A stretch of DNA of 64,000 nucleotides from Pachyseris speciosa (taxonomy: Eukaryota; Cnidaria; Anthozoa; Scleractinia; Pachyseridae), in the NCBI GenBank assembly GCA_016490735.1, contig JAEMWC010000168.1, positions 327,501-391,500 of the forward strand. The letters are read 5' to 3'. This document shows, in pieces, positions 21,864 to 33,946 of the stretch (the stretch's first letter is position 1; each line of letters opens with the position of its first letter). Under the pieces are notes generated by a model. The model saw only the letters and a program-made list of their open reading frames with translations. It did no database searches and was not told the DNA's origin. The position numbers and the translations under genes were made by a program.

Positions 21864-24404
21864 TAGCCTCCTACGCAGACTTTCTTTTGGTTCGTCACGC
21901 AATCTTTCCTCCCCAAACGGCTACCCCGGGCCCAAACGAGCGGTACATTCCTTTCCCATTGTTAGCAAAGATCAGCCGGAGTCCACGTGAAAATTACTAC
22001 AGAGCCAATCGGAGCTAGGTTTTTGTGCGATGTCAATCAAAAGCTGCGTTTAAAATGCTCCCTTGGGACCCCTTGAGGCGATTTATGTTTTACCCCGAAT
22101 TCCCTTCCAAATCATAACTTTCATTCTCCAAAAAACATATATTGGAAATAATTTTTCCTCTGTAGTTCCATTATAATCCCTACTGCGAGCATACCAGTGT
22201 TCGGCAAGAGTTCTGTGGACATACCGGGCAGATCGGAAATGCATTGGAAATCGATTTTTAAAAGTGTGTTTTTCTTGAGCGAAGCGTTCTTCTTTTCCCA
22301 ATGTTATAAGAGGTTACTTCGCTTTCAAAACATTAAAGCAGACCTGCGAGCAGTTCAAGAGGAGATTACGTAGGAATTTAAGAAAGCTGTAGTAAGAACG
22401 ACACGATTACGGCGAGACTTAACTAAAACGGAGGTGGATGTTTATACTGCGCTGATCGCACCTTCAACAAACGTACCGAAGCAACATCACTAAATCTGTC
22501 ACCTCCCCTACCACTTTCCTTTCTTTGCAAGAAGACAATGGCGAAAGTTCTGCATTATCGGAAGGTTGCGGAAGTCAATCTGGGATCATTTTGTGAAGCG
22601 CCGAGGAAATCCAGTCCTCAAACACCGCCGCTAACAAATGAAGCCGGTTTGTTTATCGTACCTTCACATATTTCGGTGCCTTTTCGACATTTACTCCGAT
22701 TGAAAGTGCCTTGCTCCGATAATCGGGGACAGATTATTAGTCCTACGAAAGTTGTTAAGTGAAAATATCTATTCACTATCCCAGGGAAACTGTCAACAAA
22801 CGCTTGCTCAGACTATGAAACCACTGTTTACAATATGGCACGTAATGTTGAGTGTCACGTCGAAGACTGATAAATTAGTGATTTTCCGAACCCGGTCGAA
22901 GACATCCATTTGAAATGCACCATAGCCTCTCTCTGATCGATAATCATACTCGTTGAAACGCGACGTTGATATTCGCCCTGTTGTTTTGAGATCTCTCGCG
23001 CGAGAAAATGTCCAAGTCCAAAATACACTTCCAGGAATTGGGAAGTGCGCTCTGATTGGTCTACGTAAAATCCCGCTCGTTTCAGCAGACGTTGAGTGTT
23101 TACCATTTACCAAAAAAAATCCGGAAATTTCGGTTGGGATGTAATTGGAAAGCCTATTTTGGTCTTCCCAAATGAAAAATTTCCGGGGAAAACGGAGGGC
23201 GTTTTCCGTTTACCAAGAAATTCCGGAAATTCCGGTTGGGATGTATATGGAACACATGTTTTTGGTTCGTTCCAATGGAAAATTTCCGAAATAAACGGAA
23301 CTTCTGAAAAGGTAGTCCTGTTTTCCCGTTGGAAACTTTCCCATGGAAAATGCGTGTTCCATTTACGAGTTTCACAAGTTTTCACCAGTTCCAGGTCTTT
23401 CACGGCCACATCTTTGGTAAGATGGCGGCTCCTTCTTCGGTCACCTCGAATAGTTTTATACGAATGCCCCGTGTGTCATGGACTAGCACCCGATCTCCAT
23501 ACGTTAATGAATCACAATTGTGTGATGTATACCAATGGTAACCAGAATTTATTGGAGAAAACATTAAATTTTTCCCGAGGGTTCTTTGAGTAAGCTTATT
23601 CCGATTGTTTCCCGCGTAATACTTTGCATCTGAAATGAAACAATGTCTTTCGTTATTTTCCTTTCACAGTAGGCGTGAAAGTCCGGCTTTGTCATACAAC
23701 CAATAAGAGTATCGCTGAGGAATCTTCCAGTGGCTTCATTTCCCTGCAATAAGCTTCAAGGGTCCGCCTCGAGTCGCCCTGAAGTGGCTTGTAAATATTC
23801 ATCGATGAAATATTGTGGCAATATCTTTTTGAAAAACCCTTCGTTTCGGCGATGATCGCGCCTCATATAAGCTGCAACCGCTGCGAGGATAGGAGTGTCA
23901 TCATCGTCTTCTCAATTTAAAAGACCTTCTTACATAGACAACTCTACAGTTTCGTTTAAGACATCGTTGTTGCCATTTGGAAGTTTAGCGGAAAGTGGGG
24001 AGCCTGGGAATGAATGGAACGTTTGTCAAATGGAACACGTTCTTCACCGATGGGCATTTCCCATCGAAATTTCCGGAATTTTTTGGTAAATGGAAAACGC
24101 CCGGAATTTCCTGAAAGGTAGTCCAAAATTCCCAAACGGAATTTCCAAATGGAAATGTGCGTTCCATTTGCTCATTTCTACCAGTTCCAGGGCTTTTGGC
24201 TTGGATCGCTCTGTAAACCTGACCGTTGGAAATGTCTGTGTAAATGGAACACGCGCGTTCCGTGGAAATTTTCATTTGGGTATGTGATGCGTACCATTTA
24301 CTGCAACCGTCGACCAACCGGTTTTCCCGTGTAAATGGTAAACAACCGTTGTTGGGGAGGAAAGATTGCGTGACGAGCCAAAAGAACGTCTGCGTAGGAG
24401 GCTA
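21864..24404. mobile_element. Mutator-like non-autonomous element with 9-bp target duplication
   Basis: Inverted ends TAGCCTCCTACGCAGAC (left) and GTCTGCGTAGGAGGCTA (right) continue for about 50 bases on each side (CGTCACGCAATCTTTCCTCC on the left, its complement on the right). The same 9 bases, GCGTCCTGG, flank both ends at 21855-21863 and 24405-24413. A 9-bp duplication with long inverted ends fits Mutator-type elements (a class assignment by inference). No transposase frame is present. Confidence 0.8.
23098..24343. mobile_element. Nested MITE with GTTTACCATTTAC ends and TTCCGGAA arms
   Basis: GTTTACCATTTACC at the left and GTAAATGGTAAAC at the right are inverted. Inner repeats such as GGAAATTCCGGTTGGGATGT recur. 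A shorter relative is at 36008-36313. It lies inside the Mutator-like element. Confidence 0.65.
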
Positions 24405-24892
24405 GCGTCCTGGTGTCTTTTACGGATACGCGTCTCCTCGCGGGAGGCAATTTCGCGCGCTCTCTCGCGTGTCTGCGAATTGGGCGGCTTGTGTTCCGCA
24501 TGAATGAACCATTCGCGAACGCCTCTAAAAATAATTGAATACATCCTTTTTATCCACTGTGGGCCTCCTGCATGTAAATTTTATAGACCTTTAGTCAGTG
24601 TTTTATACAACACTAATTGGACTCTCCACTTTGGCAGGAGATATGTTCCTTACGTTGGTGATTTCTTTTTTTAACCGTGATCTAGCCGGGGATCTAGCAA
24701 AGTCTTCGTATTCTTGTCACTGTTGATGTGTCACAGTAGCTTGTTTAGATCAGTCATCACGCCGTTGTTAGTGATTCATCGTATTGTTATGGGGTAGAAT
24801 AATTACCTTTATTTCAGTGTCAGACTAAATAAGCTAAATGGGGATGCTAATTATGGCTATTTTTGTGCAAAAAAAAAAAAACAGGTCTGAAA

Positions 24893-25285
24893 ATAGATGG
24901 TTCCACGATTACTGGCGCCATATTAACTGGGGTTTTATTGGTATCGTTCATTCAACTGAAAATAAGGCCATTAACGAAGGTACGACGTCCATAAATTACA
25001 ATTATAAATCTTCTCATGCGGCTTCTAAATTCGCGGTAATTGGCATAATTTTGATTTGAGAGGTTTGTATGAAATCTCAAAAACTCGTCTACAGTCGTTG
25101 TAGCCTGAATCTGTTCTTTATACTTCATGAAAATAACGTCAAAAGACATTTTCGCTGCGGAAATCCGCCTCTTTGAAGCAGTGTTACAGCGGCTCAAAGT
25201 CGGTCAAAATCTCATACATTTACACTAATTTGAGTCGTGTTTGCCTCCCAGTTAATGTGGCGCCAATAACCGTGGAACCATCTAT
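24893..25285. mobile_element. MITE with ATAGATGGTTCCACG ends
   Basis: ATAGATGGTTCCACGATTAC is inverted at the right end as CGTGGAACCATCTAT; TGGCGCCA also recurs near both ends. Confidence 0.7.
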
Positions 25286-25855
25286 TGGGTTCGAACTTCG
25301 CGGACTTGTCTCAAAAGGTCTATTAATTCTTTATTGTTTAATCAGTACACAAAGCACAAGTTAACGATAATAAGATGCCAAAGCCAGAGGCTTATATGGC
25401 GTAGGTCAGAGAGTCACAATGTGCTGCTAAATTGGGTTTGAGCCTCCTCCGTAATCACACCACTTGAGTTCCGCATGACAAGCAGCTGATGTCTTGCATT
25501 CAACATGAAAAAGTTAAAATAATTGTCTTATCACACCGGATTTACCATTGACCGTTCTTTATTTTCAAAGATTCCTAATTCGTTTTAGGAAGAGAATACT
25601 TCTTCGACAAAACGCAGGCCATTTTCTGTCACCGGAGCTGGTTTTAGGGACCTTTCGTAACTGTTTTGTGCCTTGATGGTCCCAAGGGTAAATAATTCTA
25701 GCCAATCGCTCCTGCATGTCAGGGTTGTTGATTAAACAAAACTTGGTTTGATTATTAATGAGACGTCGCGGGACCCAAAAGCCTTTGCTCTGCATTGCGA
25801 GGGGCACACAACACACTGCGGAATTTTCCTGGCATTTTAGCGAAAAGAATTCAAT

Positions 25856-26584
25856 ATGGAGAAGATCAGGAGTAAGATGAACGAGTGTAAGGAACGCATT
25901 GATCAAGCAGAAGAGAGAGAAGCGGACGCTAAAAGTTTGTTAATGGAGGCCCAGGCTAAGGAAGAGGCAAATCTTAGCGAGGCCGAAGGCATAAAGCGGC
26001 GGATTAAGTTGCTTGAACGTGAACTCAACAAAGCTGTGTCTCGTACCAACGAGCAAGAGGAGAAGCTGGAACACGTACAGCAAAAGGGAGTTAACGAAGA
26101 ACAGGCTAGAAAAGAGCTGGAAGAATCAGAGATCGAAGGTGATGAGAGACTTAACAACTTGGAAGAACGCTTCAAGGAAGCCGAAAAGAAGAGAGAAGAA
26201 GCTACAAATTTGCTGAACGAAGCTAAGCGTAGGTTGAAGGTGATCCAGAATGATCTGAATGCCGCCAAAGCGCGAGAAGATTACAGCAGTGAAAGGGCCG
26301 AAGATCTAACGGAGAAATTGGAGAACCTAGGAAGCAGGACTAAGGACCTAGAGGAACGGGATGAAGAAGCGTCCGAGCGAGAGCAAGACACAGAAGAGAA
26401 GATGAAATTCCTCCAAGAGCAGCTAAAGGAAGCCATTGGAAGGGGAGACGACGCCGAAAGGAATAGCCAAGGATTACAGAGGACCGCAGATTCGCTCCTT
26501 GAAGAAATAACTTCGTGGCAAGACAAGACTAAGAAGCTGAAAGACGAAATGGAGAACATCACATCCATCGCCGATGACATGTGA
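25856..26584 (+). CDS. Tropomyosin, single exon, 242 aa
   Basis: Coiled-coil actin-binding protein. The whole protein is one uninterrupted alpha-helical heptad pattern with no Pro, rich in Glu, Lys and Arg, beginning MEKIRSKMNECKERIDQAEE and ending ENITSIADDM. Length and pattern (LLERELNKAVSRTNEQEEKL-type repeats) match cnidarian tropomyosins of about 240-250 residues, which are shorter than the 284-residue muscle forms of vertebrates. There is no intron in the coding region, unlike bilaterian tropomyosins. ATG 25856 follows TTCAAT and is the first in frame. A polyadenylation signal lies 428 bases after the stop. The absence of introns could reflect retrotransposition, but the frame is intact and codon use looks normal. 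Confidence 0.85.
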   Translation: MEKIRSKMNECKERIDQAEEREADAKSLLMEAQAKEEANLSEAEGIKRRIKLLERELNKAVSRTNEQEEKLEHVQQKGVNEEQARKELEESEIEGDERLNNLEERFKEAEKKREEATNLLNEAKRRLKVIQNDLNAAKAREDYSSERAEDLTEKLENLGSRTKDLEERDEEASEREQDTEEKMKFLQEQLKEAIGRGDDAERNSQGLQRTADSLLEEITSWQDKTKKLKDEMENITSIADDM

Positions 26585-27011
26585 ACAATATTATCAGTAA
26601 TTTGCATACGCAAGACTTTCATGTCCAAGTTTATTTTGCTGGTATTTGAATGGAAGCCAACTGAAGGTAAAAAGATGTTGGGAGAAATTGGAACTAATCA
26701 GTTATCTGTTTGGAACTTCTTGATCATCCTGTGATGAACTCTGTTACTTTGATCGCTTGCGCTTCTTTGTTATGAGTTGGTCTTGATCCGAAGGAATTTT
26801 CAACGAGGCATTTATGCAAATATTCACAAGATAAAAGTAAACTTGATTCTATTTACATTTGCGAGGTGTTGATTTTTAAATCTTTCACGAAAAGAAAAAT
26901 AGTTTTGCTTTTCTCGATTTCCTGCTGTGACAAAAGATTCAGTTTCAAGTGCTTGTAAATTGTTCAATTTCTACGTGATTCCATTCGCCATTTCATAACC
27001 AATTGTTTTGC

Positions 27012-27017
27012 AATAAA
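27012..27017 (+). terminator. AATAAA polyadenylation signal of the tropomyosin gene
   Basis: Canonical AATAAA 428 bases downstream of the tropomyosin stop codon, followed by TG/T-rich sequence (CAGTCAGTGTTGATTT). Confidence 0.5.
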
Positions 27018-27270
27018 ACAGTCAGTGTTGATTTACCGCGTGTTCACGTATTTCCTTAATTGCTCCAGTAGTTATTGTGTAGTTGAACTATTTGTAGCGG
27101 GAAACAGTGAAAAATCGTCTCAGGCGACGATGTGGTTGCGGTTATTTTATTAATAATGGCTCTTAGCCGCCTATAAATTTTAAATCAACTGTTTCAAGGA
27201 CTTTGATTGAATGACAATAGCAATCGAAGATAGGCTGCTTTAGTACAGCGACGCTTTCCCATACAAGAAT

Positions 27271-28840
27271 AGGGGTATGGAATGGTCTCTGCGTGCATGC
27301 GAGCAGTGCGTTTTATTTTGCAAGCACGAGCAGTGATCAAATTTGTCTTGCGAGCAGCGAGGACTTTAGAAAAATGTATCTGGCGAGCAGCGAGCACTTC
27401 ATAAATTCTCCTCTAGGATCCTCTGGCAGCAATCCCTCCTTTTTGTAATTTTTACATTTTGTTCTTTATTGGAGTGCGCCAAGCAGCCTGACTGGTACCT
27501 CCACACCAACCAATCATATCTAATTATGCCACGTTAGATGCCAAATTACCGTCACGTTTTTACGTGGAAGTGTGGACTACGTCCGGTAGCTTTAGGCTGT
27601 TCACTGGCTTTCACTCTCAGAAGCTTTAAAGCCGCTTTTAATTTGAAGTTCTTGTGAAATGCAAGGTATGATTTTTATTTTACAAACAGGTATTTTCGTT
27701 TTATAATCTTAGTCTTCTTTGGTCGTACAACGTTAGCATTTAGTCTAACATTTAGCTTCAGTACATTTCAATGAAGGGAAATCAGTTTTCCAAGGTTAAT
27801 AAAGCTAACTAGCTCTAGTTTCCTGTGGCTTAATAACCATTGACTGAAAAGATTCAAAGCAATATAGCTTATTTTAAGGAGTTTCAAGAAAGCCAACACG
27901 GGCCAAAATATACGTGGAACATTCTCAACAAGTCGAATAGCTCTATTATATTTCGAAACCCTGTTTAGATTTTACTCCCTGCCTTCGCTGGTGCTGGTTT
28001 CGGGAAAAATTCGTTCATGCGTCACTTTCAATAAAACTTCAATGGATGCAAACTACACTGTATTAGCTCCTATACATTAGTAGAAATGCAGGCTTCGATA
28101 GAAATAGAATTACAGTGATTTTACTCCCTGCCTTCGCTGGTGCTGGTTTCGGGAAAAATTCGTTCATGCGTCACTTTCAATAAAACTTCAATGGATGCAA
28201 ACTACACTGTATTAGCCCCTATACATTAGTAGAAATGCAGGCTTCGATAGAAATAGAATTACAGTGACTCATTTCCCCAGACCGGAGTATCGCATATATA
28301 CCGCGGCTTGACCGCACAGTAGCTAACAGCAACCCACCTTTACGACATGAAAGTAGGTCGACCGGAAACTGACATTGTTCTACTGAAATTAATTTGTCAA
28401 ACAGAAAGACCACGTCGAAGAAATGTGAAATGTCTTTTCAAATGCGTCTTTCTGGTGCATGTATGGTTTCAATCTTTATATTGGATGTTGTGTTTTAATT
28501 TATTTTTTTTGAGAATAACATGAATGTTGACTAATTTAGTTTCCTATGCTTTTAACTGAACTTGACTGCCATATTCAAAGGAGTTTACTGACGACGTGCA
28601 CGTAGAAACGCATTTATTTCTGTACCAAAAAAAACCGAAGGAATAACAACTTACCGGAATTTTCGCTCGTGATTTTCGATCGTCCGAGCAAATTTTAACG
28701 CCGAGAATCCGAGCATGTGGGCAATAGCAAAAACTTTGTGAGCACGAGCAAACGAGCACTCGTTAAAATTTTGCGGCAAATCGAGCAAAGGCCAAATTTT
28801 GCGAGCACTTAAAAATTTTAAGGGACTATTCGATACCCCT
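27271..28840. mobile_element. 1.6-kb element with GCGAGCA-rich ends
   Basis: AGGGGTATGGAATGGTCTCT at the left is inverted at the right as GGGACTATTCGATACCCCT. Each end has a cluster of GAGCA/GCGAGCA motifs (27300-27400 and 28680-28810). No coding frame inside; the interior has a 149-bp tandem duplication. Confidence 0.55.
27968..28265 (+). repeat. 149-bp tandem duplication
   Basis: 27968-28116 and 28117-28265 are nearly identical direct copies beginning GATTTTACTCCCTGCC; they differ at about one base (TTAGCTCC versus TTAGCCCC). Confidence 0.9.
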
Positions 28841-28882
28841 AAAAGTTTTTCAGCACAAGCAACATTATCGAGTGAATTTTCG

Positions 28883-30028
28883 TTTGGTTAAGCGACGCGA
28901 TCTCGACACGAAAAATATACAGAGGCCCCGCCAGGGTAAATTTCGACAAACGACATGGCCCAAAAATTAGCGACAGCACATAAAATGAAATCCCGAGAGG
29001 CGACATCATTCCCGGCAAAATTACGACAGTGGCATCAAGGCCGAGAATTAGCGATTTAAACACCGACACGGGAGATTTTAAAATTCAGACAAGCGACATG
29101 GGACATCACATACATACATCACTTTATTTACCCTCGGATTTTTGGAGTAGCTTGTGCAGCTAATATTTCAAGATTGACGTCCTCTAAGGGGATCCTCCCC
29201 TGGCAGGGCCTCTATATACCGTCTCCTCTATGCGGTAAAAAACAAGCGGCCCCCTTCACAAGGAAATTAAATAAGAAATTTTAAGGAATTCCAGAAATAA
29301 CATATGCTGCAAATTCAATCAATTGAAGCAAGCGAAGCGATTTTTCGCTTTGCAGTAGCTACACCATTTTTGCACCGAAAACTCTCGTGTTGATCGCGCG
29401 TGGCGAAGCGACAATCGCGGTTGTAATTTGTTATCCACGAATTAACCCGTAACGTGACGGCTAAGTCAGTTGAAAAGAAAAAAGTTACACTGGAAAGCCA
29501 CGAGAAATTCAAACAATGTGAACTATTCGTCGTCTGTGCAAGACGTGAAAAAAGGAGAAGCGTTTCGCAGGTGTGTGTATTTCTCCCGTTTCACAATCCA
29601 TCGCCGAAATTAGAGACTGCTCGCAGTCTAAACGCGCGAACAACGCAGTGACAATATTCTTTGAACAGCTCGGCCAAATCCATGGAACAGAACCTGGATA
29701 TAACGAAATCCTCGTTTTAACGAACGGAAATTCGGAAGCCTGAACGTAAAATCTACTCTACCCCGGTATAACGAATAAATGTTAACACGCGACAAAAGAT
29801 GAATACAAGAAAGATCAACATTCATAGTGATGAAAATTCTTTAATCGAGGCCTTCCAAGGGGAAGAAGCAACAAGCGAAATGGCTCCAAAAACAGGCGAT
29901 AAACGTCTCCCAAAACACCGACAACCGACAGAAATTGGCAGAAAACTCGCGACAATTTGCGACAGCGACAATTCACTTTCCATTCCTTTTTGTTTTCTTT
30001 GCGACAGCGACATTTGTCCTTAACCAAA
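28883..30028. mobile_element. 1.1-kb element with GCGACA-rich ends
   Basis: TTTGGTTAAGCGAC at the left and TCCTTAACCAAA at the right are inverted. Both ends are crowded with CGACA/GCGACA motifs (28890-29095 and 29905-30015). Class not known. Reading frames inside appear to be motif-derived. Confidence 0.55.
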
Positions 30029-30474
30029 CAAGCGACAGACGGAGTCGTAAACAAGCCACAAAGCAACACCAGACCATCCTTGGAGGGCCTTTTAATCCTG
30101 TAACGTACAAGCGGGCTGAGAGAACCACAAACAAATGTTATATAACTCTCCTTGCTATTATAAGGGGTAGTGTAACTTGATTGAAAGGCTTAATGGATTA
30201 ATCCCAAACTAAACGTTGTGGGATTTGCAATAACCTTTTCTCCCTTCCCTAATTAGGTTTTTTTTGTACCAACAGGTCAGTATTACTGGACTAACAGAGC
30301 CTATCAAATTTTCCGAGGATGGCAAACGAACTGAAGTTCAGCTGGACATCTTAAACCTTCGAAATAATTCATTTGTCAAAGTATCTATCTATCTTCCTGT
30401 ACGGCAACCCCTCTGAGGAGGATTATTTGCCGGGCGGTCAGTAAATAAAATACACATGCGAAAATGACTAATAA

Positions 30475-30505
<31 letters not shown>

Positions 30506-30615
30506 ATAGATAAATAAAGAAATAAATAAGTAAGTAAGTAAATAAATAAATAAGTAAATAAAATAAGTAAATAAATAAATGAATAGATAAATAAATAAAT
30601 AAATAAATAAATAAT
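30475..30615. repeat. (AAAT)n microsatellite at the LINE 3' end
   Basis: About 140 bases of AAATAAAT with few interruptions, directly beyond the 3' end of the minus-strand LINE, so it probably began as the element's tail. Confidence 0.9.
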
Positions 30616-30643
30616 TGTAAAAGGAAACTGTACTGTGGCTAAA

Positions 30644-31609
30644 CTAATGGGTCAGATTTGAGATGCGAGAGCGGAAAATGGCACTAGAGTTACAGTTAAC
30701 AAATAAGTCCGGCGGGATGTTGTTCCACTGCAAAATAGTTCTTGGGAAGAAGGAGAGTTGGTGCGATTTTGTTTTGCAGGTTATGGGGCGGATGGTGTGG
30801 TCATGGGTGTGGCGAGATCTTCTGATAGGGTCCTTTAGTTGATCTCGGTTGCAGGCGACAAGTCCATTTTTTATTTTGTATAGTAGAACCAAACGTGCAT
30901 CACATCGCCTCTGCAGTAGGGAACGCCAGCCAAGCTCCTGGAGCATGTCTGAGACACTTGCTGTTGGGTGATACCGGCACAATGTCCTCCTAGCTGCTCG
31001 GCGCTGAACCATCTCCAGTCTGTAAGATCCGTTGTTTTCAATGCCCTGCCTTGGATCTCAGATGCTCGAACAGTACTCAAGCTGGGGTCTCACAAGGCTG
31101 AAATATGCTTGTTGTTTCAATGCGCATGACTTAACTCTAAGGTTCCTTTTTAGAAACCCTAAAGTGCGATTAGCTTTAGCAGTGGCTTTTCCAATCTGGG
31201 CATTCCATTTAAGGTCATGAGATAGTTCGACTCCAAGATACTTTGCACTTTTTACAGATCTTAAGATCTTGCCATGAAGAGTGTAATCAAAATAGATGAT
31301 TGTTTTCTTCCTTGATATACGCAGTACTTCGCACTTCTCTGGGTTGAATTTCATTAACCATTCTCTTTCCCATTCCTCTAGCCTGTTTAGGTCTGCTTGT
31401 AACTGAGTGCACTGTTCATCAGAGTTGATCGTAAGATACATAACTGTATCGTCATCAAAAAGGTGCACTGTAGAGTTGACATACTCAGGTAGATCGTTTA
31501 TATATACAAGGAATAGAGTTGGGCCAATAACTGACCCTTGGGGAACCCCTGAGAGGACATCAAGATAAGCCTCGAGCCTGCATTTTCTAGAGGATAGGGT
31601 CTTGAACAA
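30644..31609 (-). pseudogene. 5'-truncated non-LTR retrotransposon reverse transcriptase (CR1/L2-like)
   Basis: The C-terminal half of a LINE reverse transcriptase is recognisable: SGVPQGSVIGPTLFLVYIND, then HLFDDDTVMY at the catalytic box, then RRAARRTLCRYHP and a C-terminal WNNIPPDLF. The catalytic box normally reads FADD; here the Ala is Asp, keeping two aspartates. A single in-frame TGA near 31058 replaces the Trp of the usual CSSIWDP motif; otherwise the frame is continuous to 30644. Everything upstream of about 31610 is missing. Confidence 0.8.
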
Positions 31610-31619
31610 AGCCGTTTAT

Positions 31620-32273
31620 TTCCTGTTCCATCCAAATCTCTAGATTGGAAGTTGGAATTCATCGAAGCTTGCTGTGCTGTTTGAACACATCTTGCGGAAC
31701 ATGGAGACTGCATTATCTGGAAGTGGTCTGGCGGGAAAGAAGCTGAGGGCCGTCGTTATCTTGGTAATGAAGAGAGAAAACTGTAGTGGCATATTCTTCT
31801 GGTTTTACTACTTTAAATTAACAACTCACAAGTTTGAGCCAGCTAGTTAATTTGAAGTTTCATACCTTGAAAAAATTGGTCCAATCGTTTCAAGTCAATT
31901 TCTCCTCTTGTGCTGTTGAAAAATAATCTCATTCAGAGTGCGAAGAACAGTATTCGTACGAAATCGAAGAGCCTTTATTCTTTCACTACATTATATACGT
32001 ATAGCGAAGTTGAAGTAACAGGACTGTAAAACGTAACAAATCTATAAAGATGAATGATTTTTCCTTCTGTACTAAATAACCGAACATTCATAGTTGCAAT
32101 TCCGCGCTGAGTTTGTTTCCCACTTTTGGTAGTTCCATAGTTCGGAAGCTCGCACACGTACGGGTGTGGAGGTCCTATCTAGAAAACAATCATTCTTAAC
32201 GGACTAGCCCCAAATTTTCACTGATGTACAACTAACAAGGCGTGAAACCCCTTCTTACCATGACACTTTGCAG
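31620..32273. other. No feature seen
   Basis: Ordinary AT-rich sequence between the LINE and the glutamate-receptor pseudogene; any upstream receptor exon here was not recognised. Confidence 0.4.
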
Positions 32274-32472
32274 GATGCACTCTTCTTAATGGCGGATAAG
32301 AAAGACGATGGCTTGCACTATCTCTTACAGAGGGTACTGCATCGATTTGATCAATGAATTAGCGAGAGTCCTTCATTTCACGTACGAGATCTACGCAGTG
32401 CCTCATGGAAAGTACTGTGCATTAACAGACAATGGAACTTGGAATGGAATGGTTGGAGAGCTGCTTAGAAAG
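32274..32472 (+). pseudogene. Ionotropic glutamate receptor pseudogene, ligand-binding S1 exon
   Basis: First recognisable exon of a plus-strand receptor relic, between acceptor ACTTTGCAG and donor AGAAAG|GTATGTG. It reads [13 protein letters not shown], then after a frame change [20 protein letters not shown] and [12 protein letters not shown]. It is 199 nt long; the paralogous exon at 63076-63270 is 195 nt. The 4 extra bases (TTGC after GATGGC) explain the frameshift. No amino-terminal-domain exon was recognised upstream. Confidence 0.85.
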
Positions 32473-32756
32473 GTATGTGCTGTGCTCCAGTGGGACGTGG
32501 ATGCTCAGCCACTTACCTATCATCTTGGACCAGACTTTGGGAACTGGCCTTTAGGCTACCTTATTGAAAACGGGGACGACCAAAAATGAACAGTACATCA
32601 TGTTAGAGCAATTATGAATTGGCTGTGAAACAAGGTTTCATCAAGTCTGCTGTAAAACGTCCATGACCAGTCGGTAAATCATTCAGTAAATTATTTTCTG
32701 TCAATTAGTCAATGAAACGATCAGTTGGTGCAGGTAGCCAAACACCAACCAACCAA

Positions 32757-32990
32757 CCAATCATCCATCCCTCCTCTCCCTCCCTCTCACCATCCATCCA
32801 TCCCTTCCCCTCCCCCCTCCCTCCCTCCTCTCCCTCCCTCTCACCATCCATCCATCCCTTCCCCTCCCCCCTCCCTCCTCTCCCTCCCTCTCACCATCCA
32901 TCCATCCCTTCCCCTCCCCCCTCCCTTCCTCCTCTCCCTCCCTCTCACCATCCATCCATCCCTTCCCCTCCCCTCCTTCCGTCCGTCCAT
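32757..32990. repeat. CT-rich minisatellite, about four units
   Basis: About four copies of a roughly 50-bp unit containing TCACCATCCATCCATCCC and TCCCCTCCCCCCTCC. It lies in the first intron of the receptor pseudogene. Open frames through it are low-complexity. Confidence 0.9.
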
Positions 32991-33119
32991 CCATCTGCTG
33001 ACAAATGAAGTCACGCTTAACTTGATCCCTGGTTTACGTGGCATAAGTTCAGGAATACAGTAGCTCTCACAACAGTTACCCTTTCTGATACTTGATTTGA
33101 TATCTTTAAACTTCCAAAG

Positions 33120-33480
33120 AGAGCTGACATCGCAGTTGCTCCACTGACCGTCACTGAAAGCCGAGAAAAGGTGGTAGACTTTATGATGGCTTATATGTAT
33201 TACACCATGGATATGCTCACCAAGAAAGAGAAATCTGACCAGAAAGTGGATTATCTGCAGTTCATGAACCCGTTTGAAAATGAGGTTTGGTTTTGCACCC
33301 TGGCCACTCTCGTGATCATCTCTATTTCCGTGTTTGTGATCAACTACTACAGTCCTTATGGCTACAAACAAGAGGATGGAAAAGGAACTTCGGAGGAGTT
33401 CAATTATTTTAACAGTTTGTGGTTCTCGGTAGCCTGTATGCTGCAGCAAGGAGGTGATAACACACCCAAGAATCTATCAG
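33120..33480 (+). pseudogene. Ionotropic glutamate receptor pseudogene, S1/M1/pore exon
   Basis: Reads RADIAVAPLTVTESREKVVD (with the Arg that contacts the ligand carboxylate), M1 FCTLATLVIISISVFVINYY and the pore entry FSVACMLQQGGDNTPKNLSG, ending at donor CAG|GTAAGG. 361 nt against 364 in the paralog at 62397-62760 (one codon shorter). No lesion in this exon. Confidence 0.88.
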
Positions 33481-33946
33481 GTAAGGGACTCTTCGTACCA
33501 CTTTAAATTTATGACCAAACGGAGTGAAAATTATTCTTTTTGGTTAAAACCGTCTTTGACTTTTGTTTTTGTTCCATCACTTGCAAAACTTATATATCAG
33601 GGTTGTGACAGTGGGAGAATCCCGATATAACCAGGTGCCGTGGTACTGGTGAATGGGTTATTGATAAAGGGGATTCTCTATAAACGAAACCTGCCCCGCG
33701 ATAACGCGTGTGCAGGACAGTGATCATAAACTTCGTTATATCGGGATTTGTTTAATGAATGTTTTGTATCAGAAGTTAAACAATGAATAAAGCCGCCTTG
33801 AAGGCATAAGTTAAGAGTGCATTCTTAAATCATACAATGAACTGTTGAGAGAAATGTAAGGTTCTTCACAACAGAAGTGAAATGATTAATCTCATTTCAC
33901 CCCTCTCGATCTTTTTTGCCACAATCTTCATTTAAAGAGCGCCTTT

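Noticed and set aside
22808..24334. Many short overlapping frames on both strands
   Set aside because: They fall in the nested inverted repeats of the Mutator-like element and are not conserved as a coherent protein.
26013..26628. Other-frame proteins over the tropomyosin gene
   Set aside because: Shadows of the tropomyosin reading frame; composition and length are explained by the repeated coiled-coil codons.
32712..33063. Pro/Ser-rich or Gly/Arg-rich proteins
   Set aside because: Translations of the CT-rich minisatellite within a pseudogene intron.
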